From: Bacillota bacterium
Lineage (GTDB): Bacteria; Bacillota; Bacilli; Bacillales; Cytobacillaceae
Direction of reading: 5' to 3'
Length of the DNA: 13,262 nucleotides
NCBI GenBank assembly: GCA_023387295.1
Contig: JAEWIG010000363.1
Span: 1 to 13,262 of the forward strand
The position numbers and the translations under genes were made by a program. This document shows, one piece after another, positions 1 through 5,947 of the stretch. Position 1 is the first letter of the stretch; each line of letters starts with the position of its first letter. Under the pieces are notes generated by a model, which saw nothing but the letters and a program-made list of their open reading frames with translations, was not told the DNA's origin and did not search any database.

Positions 1-34
1 AGCTTGAACATCGTTTTTTAAAGTAGTAATTGTA

Positions 35-62
35 TTGACAGATTAGAGTAAAAGGATAATTA
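35..62 (+). promoter_or_regulatory. Candidate promoter of the 170-1246 nuclease-like gene
   Basis: TTGACA at 35-40 is a perfect -35 box. Sixteen bases later lies TAATTA (57-62), a fair -10 box, in a very AT-rich stretch. About 100 bases of leader would then precede the gene. The assignment rests on sequence only. Confidence 0.45.
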
Positions 63-169
63 AATATATATAACGAATTATCTACAAAGAGCTTTTGGTA
101 AGCTTAAAATAGATTTGTCTTCCCCACCGTTTATTTTCAATAGATAAAATTATGATTAGGAGAAAATCG

Positions 170-1246
170 ATGTTTAATCACTCTTTAAATATTACATTTA
201 GATTGTATCAAACAGATAATAGTATATATAAATCGTCACTTTTTGATTTAATTGATGGCGATCATGAAACCAAACAAACGAAAGGGCTTGCATATTTATT
301 TAGCTTTTCACCGGAATTATTGAAAAAATTTTTATCTGTTAATAAAATTAAAACAATTATCAAGAAAAAACTTCCAAAGAGTGAATATGCTCAATTTTTG
401 AAAAGTGATTATTTGAAAGTTGATGCTGAAATGATAAGTGTTGGGAGGGAAAGGATTAGGAGAGACATTACTCTGACTTTTTATTACAAAAGTAAAAAGG
501 TGCTCGTTTTAATTATTGAAGCAAAAAATATAAAACTAGATAGGAATCAAAATTTAGATGAACAGCTTCAAAGATACATTGATTCAAAATACTTTCCGCA
601 CGATGAACATGTGCCTAAAATTGCTATTGCTTTGACGAAGTATAAACAATCTTTTAAGACAGAAGCATTTATATCAGTAACTTGGATTGAAATTATAGAA
701 GTAATCCATCAAACACTTAAATTAAGTTTAGATTCTACAAAATCTTTAGTGTTAACGGATTACTATAAATTTATAACAGGAGTAGATAAAGGCATGCACT
801 ACTATGAAAAAGAAATATTATCTGTTCCGGCGGGTAAAACGTTTGAGGAGATCACAAAATATCATATACATGCTTGTCCAGATACCCCTTCATATAACTA
901 TCGTGACCCTCTGTTCATAACATTTAGGCAAAAGGGGGGTGGAGTTATGGATAAACTCTATAAGATTGAAGATATTCTGGTCCTTGCACCAGAAAATATA
1001 TCAGTCTTAACAGATATTTCTGAAAGTGATATCTCTTATAAAGATAGATTATTAGCATATATAAATGACAGAAAAGCTGGTCATGGTTTCAGAAGTAATG
1101 ATACGTACAGATTTTATATTCTCTCAGAACATGAGCATATTGCTTTGTCTCATAATCCACGTCCTGAGAAAAATAATACTGGGAGTCGGTACTATACTTT
1201 ATCGGAGATATTAAGTGGACGAGAAATAGTCTTTACGGATTCTTGA
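170..1246 (+). CDS. PD-(D/E)XK nuclease-superfamily protein, function unknown
   Basis: This 358-residue protein carries a plausible PD-(D/E)XK nuclease core. Asp99 (in RRDITL) is followed 17 residues later by IIEAKN, giving Glu117-x-Lys119 at the end of a hydrophobic strand. An N-terminal TKGLAYLF segment resembles the helical start of several uncharacterised Bacillus nuclease-like proteins, as far as I remember that family. The C-terminal half (about residues 190-358) matches nothing I recognise. An upstream in-frame ATG at 152 exists, but AGGAG at 158-162 lies seven bases before the ATG at 170, so I prefer 170. No signal peptide or membrane segment is visible. The gene stands alone, ahead of the palindrome array and the restriction cluster, which suggests defence or mobile-element biology. 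Catalytic activity and substrate are inference. Confidence 0.72.
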   Translation: MFNHSLNITFRLYQTDNSIYKSSLFDLIDGDHETKQTKGLAYLFSFSPELLKKFLSVNKIKTIIKKKLPKSEYAQFLKSDYLKVDAEMISVGRERIRRDITLTFYYKSKKVLVLIIEAKNIKLDRNQNLDEQLQRYIDSKYFPHDEHVPKIAIALTKYKQSFKTEAFISVTWIEIIEVIHQTLKLSLDSTKSLVLTDYYKFITGVDKGMHYYEKEILSVPAGKTFEEITKYHIHACPDTPSYNYRDPLFITFRQKGGGVMDKLYKIEDILVLAPENISVLTDISESDISYKDRLLAYINDRKAGHGFRSNDTYRFYILSEHEHIALSHNPRPEKNNTGSRYYTLSEILSGREIVFTDS

Positions 1247-1470
1247 TAGTTTATTAGAAAAGAGTGCACTATGGCATAAAGTGGCCTCAGCAAAGGAATA
1301 ACCAGTAAGATATAACAATCTAATGGAATTTCATAAAACAAAGAAGGAATCTAATCACAGATATAAAAATCAAGATAGTATTGGTATTCATTGCTTTTTG
1401 CTGTTTAAACAATCGGTTTTTAGATTCAAATATTATTGATTCTCTTAATACAGGTAGGTAATGACACGGA

Positions 1471-1502
1471 AAAGAACATCGTGCTGCCGCACCATGTTCT
1501 TT
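1471..1502. repeat. Hairpin 1 of the palindrome array, with a C-C mismatch core
   Basis: AAAGAACATcGTG (1471-1483) pairs with CACcATGTTCTTT (1490-1502) across CTGCCG. The only mismatch is one C opposite C, just outside a GTGC/GCAC core. The same core with the same mismatch recurs at 1704-1740. The stretch 1247-1470 before it shows no gene or strong structure. Confidence 0.8.
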
Positions 1503-1542
1503 CTTATCCAAATCTATCAGCCTGAGTCTTTGAACCAAGTTC

Positions 1543-1656
1543 GCTGCTAGTCATTCGTCTGCAGCGGACATTGCAGCACAAACACCTGCAATCACCGCCG
1601 CACCGTGACTACCCTCCCACTTACAGTCGGGCACTCACTGCCGAATCACTAGCAGC
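1543..1656. repeat. Composite inverted-repeat element, copy A
   Basis: Outer arms GCTGCTAGTCATTCG (1543-1557) and CGAATCACTAGCAGC (1642-1656) pair at 14 of 15 positions. Inside are a short hairpin, ATTGCAG (1570-1576) with CTGCAAT (1586-1592), and the 18-mer CCTCCCACTTACAGTCGG (1613-1630). Copy B at 2079-2198 has the same order of parts, the same 18-mer and the same 55-base distance between left arm and 18-mer, but different arm sequences. Conserved layout with changed arms suggests selection for structure. I do not recognise the family. Confidence 0.75.
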
Positions 1657-1703
1657 TTGCACTGTGAGGTGGGCCTCATCTTTGAATATAGTTAAAGGCA
1701 ATG

Positions 1704-1742
1704 AAAATACTCACCGTGCTCCTCGCACCGTGAGTATTTTTT
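1704..1742 (+). terminator. Terminator-like hairpin 2 of the palindrome array
   Basis: AAAATACTCAC (1704-1714) pairs perfectly with GTGAGTATTTT (1730-1740). A single C-C mismatch then precedes an inner GTGC/GCAC stem. The T-run at 1737-1742 makes it look like a factor-independent terminator on the plus strand, and the A-run on the other side could serve the minus strand. No gene ends just before it, so it may simply be another member of the repeat family. Confidence 0.6.
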
Positions 1743-1792
1743 ATCCATAAAGCAATACTCATGAAGCCTATTCGAAGAAGAATGCCGCCAAG

Positions 1793-1850
1793 GTCGAGCT
1801 ATCAAAGGAGAGAACTTGCTGCCGCAAGTTCCTTTCATCATTCGCTCGAC
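1793..1850. repeat. Nested hairpin 3 of the palindrome array
   Basis: GTCGAGC (1793-1799) pairs with GCTCGAC (1844-1850). Inside, GAACTTGC (1812-1819) pairs with GCAAGTTC (1824-1831) across a TGCC loop. Almost the same hairpin, with a GATA loop, lies at 2230-2251. The 14-mer ATTCGAAGAAGAAT precedes it at 1770-1783 and recurs at 2041-2054, with a 12-base match at 2212-2223. Confidence 0.7.
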
Positions 1851-1853
1851 TCT

Positions 1854-1956
1854 TTCCCCCTTCCCCTCTCCCACCCCCAAACCCCCGAACCCTCACCCCA
1901 ACCCCCGTCAACGCGGAAGGATTAGGATGGGGGACTTGGGAGAGGGGAAGGGGGAA
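1854..1956. repeat. C-rich/G-rich inverted repeat with G-quadruplex potential on the minus strand
   Basis: A 20-base arm at 1854-1873 (TTCCCCC...TCTCCCA) is perfectly complementary to 1937-1956. On the plus strand, 1856-1906 holds eight C-runs of three to five bases separated by one to three other bases. The minus strand therefore carries eight closely spaced G-runs, well beyond the usual four needed for a G-quadruplex. This is very unlike the AT-rich surroundings. A hairpin between the arms would compete with quadruplex folding. Confidence 0.8.
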
Positions 1957-1995
1957 CCTTGAAATGGAAACGCTCCGCACATTTCCATTTCAAGG
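1957..1995. repeat. Perfect 14-base inverted repeat (hairpin 4)
   Basis: CCTTGAAATGGAAA (1957-1970) is perfectly complementary to 1982-1995, with the 11-base loop CGCTCCGCACA. It directly abuts the C-rich/G-rich repeat. ATGCCGC at 1782-1788 and GCGGCAT at 2000-2006 could close a larger structure around both. Confidence 0.8.
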
Positions 1996-2078
1996 CTTTG
2001 CGGCATCTAAATCACGATGTAACTCAAGGAAGGGAAGTTAATTCGAAGAAGAATTTTGAAAGCTAACTCATAGAAGAA

Positions 2079-2198
2079 GGGCGGGCAATGATTCGAATGC
2101 TGCAATCATTGTAAAGAAAATCATTTTACAATCATTACAGCACCAGAAACTTCCTCCCACTTACAGTCGGAAGCTCCTTTTCGAATCATTGCCCGCCC
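2079..2198. repeat. Composite inverted-repeat element, copy B
   Basis: Perfect 19-base arms (2079-2097, GGGCGGGCAATGATTCGAA; 2180-2198) enclose an inner hairpin, 2098-2115 with 2125-2142, pairing at 16 of 18 positions. They also enclose the 18-mer CCTCCCACTTACAGTCGG at 2153-2170, shared with copy A. Around the 18-mer, copy B has CTTCC...GGAAG where copy A has CCC...GGG, so a small stem appears to co-vary around a constant loop of about 14 bases. The 55-base gap from left arm to 18-mer equals that of copy A. Confidence 0.8.
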
Positions 2199-2229
2199 TA
2201 TTTGAAAGAAAATTCGAAGAAGAGAGGAA

Positions 2230-2251
2230 AGAACTTGCGATAGCAAGTTCT
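2230..2251. repeat. Hairpin 5, variant of the 1812-1831 hairpin
   Basis: AGAACTTGC (2230-2238) and GCAAGTTCT (2243-2251) form a perfect stem with a GATA loop. The stem repeats that at 1812-1831 while the loop differs. It is the last member of the array; 2252-2320 shows no clear structure. Confidence 0.7.
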
Positions 2252-2324
2252 CCATATTTATTTAATGGGATATGGATTCTTTTATGTAACATTTCAACTA
2301 TTACAATGAATATATATAGAAAGA

Positions 2325-2350
2325 AATAAAAGAACGTTTATTCTTTTATT
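2325..2350 (-). terminator. Candidate terminator downstream of the minus-strand nuclease gene
   Basis: AATAAAAGAA (2325-2334) and TTCTTTTATT (2341-2350) are perfect inverted arms around CGTTTA. Read on the minus strand, the hairpin is followed by T-rich sequence and lies about 55 bases past the stop of the gene at 2405-3214. It also contains the AACGTTTAT core seen in palindromes near 12455 and 13053, so it may instead or also be a protein-binding site. Confidence 0.5.
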
Positions 2351-2404
2351 GTTTCTCTAAACTCACATTGTCGCCTCTATTTTTGTGATTATTAATAAAT
2401 TAAC

Positions 2405-3214
2405 TTATTCAGAATGCTTATGCAGTAACCTACAAAACACACTCCAATCTTCATTTGTATTTCTTAACCAATCAATTGGCAATCCAAAATTCATTTCACA
2501 ATCTAACGGACCACCGATATGTTTATTCGAATACGGCGGTGCTTCATGTATTGTTTTTGCTAATAATATTTGATAATCAGAATGAGAGAGGTTACGATAT
2601 TTCCATTTGCATTTCTTTAAAATAGGAGGATTATACAGCTTCTCTCCTTTTTTATATTCGATCCATCCTCGTCTTGTTTTCTCATCAACAAAATCAGTAT
2701 TATATGCATATCCTTTTATTCGAACATTCCAGCGATGATATAAATAGTTATAAGGGTTATTTTCAAATCCCTCCCCCTCAGGTATGCTTTCTAATATGCC
2801 TATAACATAAATTTGTGTCCCGAAATTTATTATTTTATGTCGTTCTACTAGTAACCATTTTGAAGATTGTCTACTACCCTTTATATCTGTCTTAAATTTA
2901 AATTGTTTGTTTTCTCCATTTATTATTACTGTAGCCAGATCATTTCCTTCATCATGCACTAGCTGATCTTCCCATATGTCAAAGTCTACTTTAAAACTTA
3001 TATTATAGTTAACTTCTAGGAATCGCTTAAATCCTATTTCAACTACTTTACCTATCACATGGTCCGCGATATAGTCATTTTTCTTACGAATGATTTGACT
3101 TCTTCCAAATTGTTTTAAGCTCGCAGCTTTTTTATCGTATAATTCCTCAGCAAATCTAAAGCACTGTTTGACATCTTCAAGAGGCACGTTGATTAAATAT
3201 TGAAGATTGTTCAT
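2405..3214 (-). CDS. PD-(D/E)XK restriction-endonuclease-like protein
   Basis: This 269-residue protein shows a clear PD-(D/E)XK arrangement: Glu59 in the helix VVEIGFKRFLE, Asp92 in GNDLATV, then 17 residues to Asp110-Ile-Lys112 in KTDIKGS. That order is typical of restriction endonuclease catalytic domains. Tryptophan- and tyrosine-rich segments fill the C-terminal half, and no separate DNA-recognition domain is evident. The ATG at 3214 follows the stop of the B3-like gene by five bases, with only a weak AGAG-type ribosome site, so the two are probably one transcript and perhaps translationally coupled. With the methyltransferase nearby, I infer a restriction role in which this protein cuts and the B3-like partner recognises DNA. 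Target sequence is unknown. Confidence 0.72.
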   Translation of the reverse strand: MNNLQYLINVPLEDVKQCFRFAEELYDKKAASLKQFGRSQIIRKKNDYIADHVIGKVVEIGFKRFLEVNYNISFKVDFDIWEDQLVHDEGNDLATVIINGENKQFKFKTDIKGSRQSSKWLLVERHKIINFGTQIYVIGILESIPEGEGFENNPYNYLYHRWNVRIKGYAYNTDFVDEKTRRGWIEYKKGEKLYNPPILKKCKWKYRNLSHSDYQILLAKTIHEAPPYSNKHIGGPLDCEMNFGLPIDWLRNTNEDWSVFCRLLHKHSE

Positions 3215-3219
3215 TTTAT

Positions 3220-3666
3220 TTAACTCTTTATAAATGTTAACAACATGGAATTTTCACCTGTAAAAGTAATTCTTACAATATCACCTTCACTTGCTTTTAA
3301 CCGATCCTTTAACCAATAACCAAGCGCCCTTAAATCCCCCTCTTTATAAAAATTCTTACCGAAATCAAGTTTCTTACCTTGTGATCCAGTAGCCTTTAAG
3401 GGTCCTTGAAAATATCCATCATCTGATGAACAATCAAATATTTCTCCTGTTTTAATGTTATATTTTTGTGCATTGTGTATACTAATTGGAATATAGACTT
3501 CATATTCATTTCTTTTTTTTATGATTCTAGATGCACCTTCTGTTCCCCAATTTAAATGTGCCTTTTTTAAAACAACATCAAAGGATTGACCCGTTCTACT
3601 CAAAATAGCATCCCACCTAAAATATAACTTTTTTTCTAAATTATACATCCTAATATAAAAACACAT
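3220..3666 (-). CDS. B3-like DNA-binding protein (NgoFVII/BfiI C-terminal domain type), stand-alone
   Basis: This 148-residue protein resembles the B3-like recognition domain found at the C-terminus of NgoFVII/BfiI-type restriction enzymes. The pattern NWG (about residue 39), then RN-E-YIPI, a DDG-F turn, GK-F and LG-WLK-RL matches my memory of that family. Here it stands alone rather than fused to a phospholipase-D-type nuclease, and a PD-(D/E)XK protein follows five bases later. The ATG at 3666 has AAAGGTG upstream, inside the centre of a 42-base palindrome, so ribosome access may depend on that structure. An alternative ATG at 3648 lacks good spacing to a ribosome site. I infer it gives sequence specificity to its neighbour; methylation-dependent binding is another possibility. 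Confidence 0.65.
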   Translation of the reverse strand: MCFYIRMYNLEKKLYFRWDAILSRTGQSFDVVLKKAHLNWGTEGASRIIKKRNEYEVYIPISIHNAQKYNIKTGEIFDCSSDDGYFQGPLKATGSQGKKLDFGKNFYKEGDLRALGYWLKDRLKASEGDIVRITFTGENSMLLTFIKS

Positions 3667-3696
3667 ATCACCTTTAAAGGTGATATGTGTTTTTAT
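3655..3696. promoter_or_regulatory. 42-base perfect palindrome in the divergent restriction promoter region
   Basis: Positions 3655-3696 are a perfect palindrome centred on TTTAAA, with arms reading ...CACATATCACC and GGTGATATGTG.... It covers the start codon and ribosome site of the minus-strand B3-like gene and lies upstream of the plus-strand controller gene. It could be an operator for the controller, an RNA hairpin limiting translation of the B3-like protein, or a transcription stop between divergent units. The sequence alone does not decide. Confidence 0.7.
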
Positions 3697-3704
3697 TATT
3701 GGAT

Positions 3705-3710
3705 TATAAT
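3705..3710 (+). promoter_or_regulatory. Possible -10 box of the controller/restriction operon
   Basis: TATAAT at 3705-3710 is a perfect -10 hexamer just right of the palindrome, but no good -35 lies at the right distance, which would fit an activator-dependent promoter. On the other strand, ATTATAA in the same place could serve the minus-strand pair, so the two units may share one regulatory region. Weak evidence. Confidence 0.35.
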
Positions 3711-3766
3711 AATTACATTAGGATTAGTAGAGAAAGGTAGATGAGTTTCTAATTAAAACAAAAGTT

Positions 3767-4234
3767 TTGAAAAGCCTACTAAAAAAAGCCCTTTTATATA
3801 GATTGATGACTAATTTAGATAACCTAGTCTCAGAATCTAACTTATCTCATATTGATATTAGTTCTAGAGCAGGAAGAAAAGGAAATTGGTTTAACGATGC
3901 TTATAATAATAATGAAGATATTCGATTATCTTCATTAGCGAAAATATTATCGATAATTAATAAAGAGAAAGACATTACAGAATATGTATTATCTGATTTA
4001 TTTGATAAAAAGGTTTTAGAAATTGCTAGAGTCCTATCTAACATAAATGATGAAGATGAAAATTCAGTTCATGTTCTTGATTTTATTTCTGCTGAAGATG
4101 TTCTATTTGTCGATTTATTAGGTGATTGGGGATCCTTAGAATCGAAAAGAAAGCTTAATTCTGAAGAAAAAATGTCATTTCATAAAATTAAAGAGTTTAT
4201 AAAACAACAACAAGGAGGTCAAACAGATGCCTGA
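3767..4234 (+). CDS. Probable XRE-type helix-turn-helix controller of the restriction operon
   Basis: This is a 155-residue protein. Residues about 17-65 read as a helix-turn-helix: SHIDISSRAG, then KGNWFNDAYNN, then RLSSLAKIL, which is the helix spacing of XRE/Cro-type repressors. The rest is charged and unrecognised, so it is longer than typical restriction C proteins of about 80 residues. It overlaps the endonuclease start by eight bases, so the two are coupled and it probably controls that gene. The start is uncertain: TTG at 3767 has no clear ribosome site, and ATG at 3806 would give 142 residues. AAAGG at 3734-3738 instead precedes a three-codon ORF at 3741-3752, so a leader peptide or a small frameshift at the 5' end is possible. 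The 42-base palindrome upstream is a candidate operator. Confidence 0.65.
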   Translation: MKSLLKKALLYRLMTNLDNLVSESNLSHIDISSRAGRKGNWFNDAYNNNEDIRLSSLAKILSIINKEKDITEYVLSDLFDKKVLEIARVLSNINDEDENSVHVLDFISAEDVLFVDLLGDWGSLESKRKLNSEEKMSFHKIKEFIKQQQGGQTDA

Positions 4235-5828
4235 AAGAAAAGTATGGTTTATTACACGTCCAGAACGTGATCCGAAATTTCATGTTGATGCACTTCAAGC
4301 ACTTAAAAAGGCTACTAATGACTTTCAAATTATTTGGTCTCGAAATAGAGATGCTCATAAACGCTATGAAGAAGTATTAGCAACGGAAGGATTAAAACGC
4401 GATAATATAAGCCATGATGGATCAGGAGGAAGAACATGGGCTGCAATGCTCCGTACATTCGGATATGTTTACATTACATCCAAGGGAGAATTAACACTCA
4501 CTAAAGTAGGGGCAGCATTACTTGAGGGCAAAAAGGTCCGTGAAAATATCTCAAAGCAAATATTGACTCTTCAAATTCCCAATTCCTATTTCTTAGAAAG
4601 TGGATTTCGACCGAAATTTGAAGACGACTTTCAAGTTCGTCCTGCTAGATTTTTAATCAAACTTGTAAATCAATCAGCTCTTGATTATTACGTAACTAAA
4701 GAAGAGATTACTTTCTTTGCTCTTACAGCTAAAAAAGACGATGAACTACGGAATGTAACATCAAAAATTATTGAATATCGGGAAGCAAATGAAATCGAAA
4801 GGGAAAAGATAAAAGAGACTGTAGCAAGTACATTTGATCATCGTGAGCGTTCAGATAAGGGTGCACGAGATTACGCCTCTGCTCATGGTGATGTAGCTCA
4901 TACTTTTATGATGCTATGTGATTATACTGGACTTGCTGATTATGTAAGAGGAGATGCTTTAAGAGTACCCACTGAGAAGCATAAGAGTACTGCAGAAAAA
5001 ATTGAAGAATTAGATGCTAGATATCCTTTTAATAAGCGTTACCTAATTTCATTAGAGCGATATTCGGAGAATGCTGGATTAGACATAGATAGTTATAAAG
5101 CAAGTACTTTCGGATCGATTGGTCCCGCGACAAATCGTGATAAAAGTATAAGAAAGGTTCACCGCCTTCTATCCTCTTATCCACTCTTACAAGCTCTTAC
5201 TGTTGATGAGATAACAAGTATACTTGAACAAGAGCTTTCCCATAATGAGGCTAGGAAATATGCAATTTCATTAAAGGAATATCAGTATACATCTTTAAAT
5301 GAAGATTTTGTGGAATCATTTTTATTAGAAGAAAATGACTTAATCTTTGAAGATAAGACGGCTGAGATACTAAAGGCTATTGGATTTGAAGTCGATTTAA
5401 GGCCTAAACCTGTAACAGAAGATACACGTACTGAAATAGAAATATTATTGCATGTTGATGAAACCACTGTCTGTATAATTGATGCGAAAAACTATAGAAA
5501 AAAATTTACTCTTTCTGCTAGCCTTGCCTCTCATATGGGTTCTGAATATATTCCAAACTATAACGGGTATAAAGGAAAGAAAGTATCTTACTTTGGTTAT
5601 GTGACGGCCAGTGAATGGGGCGGCGAACGGAATTTAGAAAAAATAAGTGAAAAAGCACAAGCAACTAATCCGGATTTAATTGCTAAAGGTGCCATGTTCA
5701 CTGCAAAATCTTTACTTGGATTCTTAGATTACTGTTTAGATAATGATTATGATCAAAATAAGAGAAAGCAATTATTCATTTCTTGCTTTACTAATAAAGG
5801 ATATAGTAGTGTTTCAGAAATGATATAA
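4227..5828 (+). CDS. AlwI-family type II restriction endonuclease
   Basis: This 533-residue protein fits the AlwI/BspD6I/MlyI family. Its N-terminal KVWFITRPERDP region, a segment with TFGYVYITSKGELTLTKVG, and the following I-KQIL--QIPN and RPARFLIKLV stretches follow the pattern of the DNA-recognition half of N.BspD6I. Near the C-terminus, Glu405 (TEIEILLHV) and Asp419-Ala-Lys421 (IIDAKNY) supply a PD-(D/E)XK catalytic site. AAGGAGGT at 4212-4219 marks the ATG at 4227. Family members known to me cut outside short asymmetric sites such as GGATC or GAGTC; the target here cannot be read from sequence. It is translationally coupled to the controller gene and ends in a strong terminator, so the methyltransferase is transcribed separately. 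The family usually travels with two methylase activities, and only one methyltransferase is visible. Confidence 0.82.
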   Translation: MPERKVWFITRPERDPKFHVDALQALKKATNDFQIIWSRNRDAHKRYEEVLATEGLKRDNISHDGSGGRTWAAMLRTFGYVYITSKGELTLTKVGAALLEGKKVRENISKQILTLQIPNSYFLESGFRPKFEDDFQVRPARFLIKLVNQSALDYYVTKEEITFFALTAKKDDELRNVTSKIIEYREANEIEREKIKETVASTFDHRERSDKGARDYASAHGDVAHTFMMLCDYTGLADYVRGDALRVPTEKHKSTAEKIEELDARYPFNKRYLISLERYSENAGLDIDSYKASTFGSIGPATNRDKSIRKVHRLLSSYPLLQALTVDEITSILEQELSHNEARKYAISLKEYQYTSLNEDFVESFLLEENDLIFEDKTAEILKAIGFEVDLRPKPVTEDTRTEIEILLHVDETTVCIIDAKNYRKKFTLSASLASHMGSEYIPNYNGYKGKKVSYFGYVTASEWGGERNLEKISEKAQATNPDLIAKGAMFTAKSLLGFLDYCLDNDYDQNKRKQLFISCFTNKGYSSVSEMI

Positions 5829-5858
5829 AAAAGCAGACCTTAGGGGCTGCTTTTTTTT
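5827..5858 (+). terminator. Factor-independent terminator after the AlwI-family gene
   Basis: AAAAAAGCAG (5827-5836) pairs with CTGC and the eight-T run at 5847-5858 around a short loop. It overlaps the stop codon of the endonuclease gene. The A- and T-runs also make it usable on the minus strand. Confidence 0.85.
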
Positions 5859-5879
5859 GTTGAAAAGTGTAGAATAGTA

Positions 5880-5893
5880 GCATACTGGTATGC
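5880..5893. promoter_or_regulatory. Inverted repeat in the methyltransferase promoter region
   Basis: GCATACTGGTATGC is a perfect 6+2+6 inverted repeat about 55 bases before the methyltransferase start. A TTGAAA at 5860-5865 and a TATTAT at 5909-5914 flank it, neither with an ideal partner hexamer. It could be an operator for the controller protein or for autoregulation by the methyltransferase. Confidence 0.4.
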
Positions 5894-5947
5894 AAGAACG
5901 TATTTTCGTATTATTCGATAAATTGTAAATAAGGAGAGATTATTAAT

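Noticed and set aside
1320..1538. 72-codon open frame on the minus strand
   Set aside because: It has no ribosome site, runs through the 1471-1502 hairpin, and has a composition unlike the real genes.
1692..1980. Overlapping minus-strand frames of 62 and 70 codons
   Set aside because: They are products of the G-rich repeat (Gly/Arg/Glu-rich translations) and cross several hairpins; no ribosome site.
1471..2251. CRISPR array
   Set aside because: Repeats are inverted, of several classes and unevenly spaced, with no constant direct repeat and spacer length, and no cas gene is present.
3741..3752. Three-codon ORF with a ribosome-like site before the controller gene
   Set aside because: Too short to call a gene. 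Kept only as a note on the doubtful start of the 3767-4234 gene.
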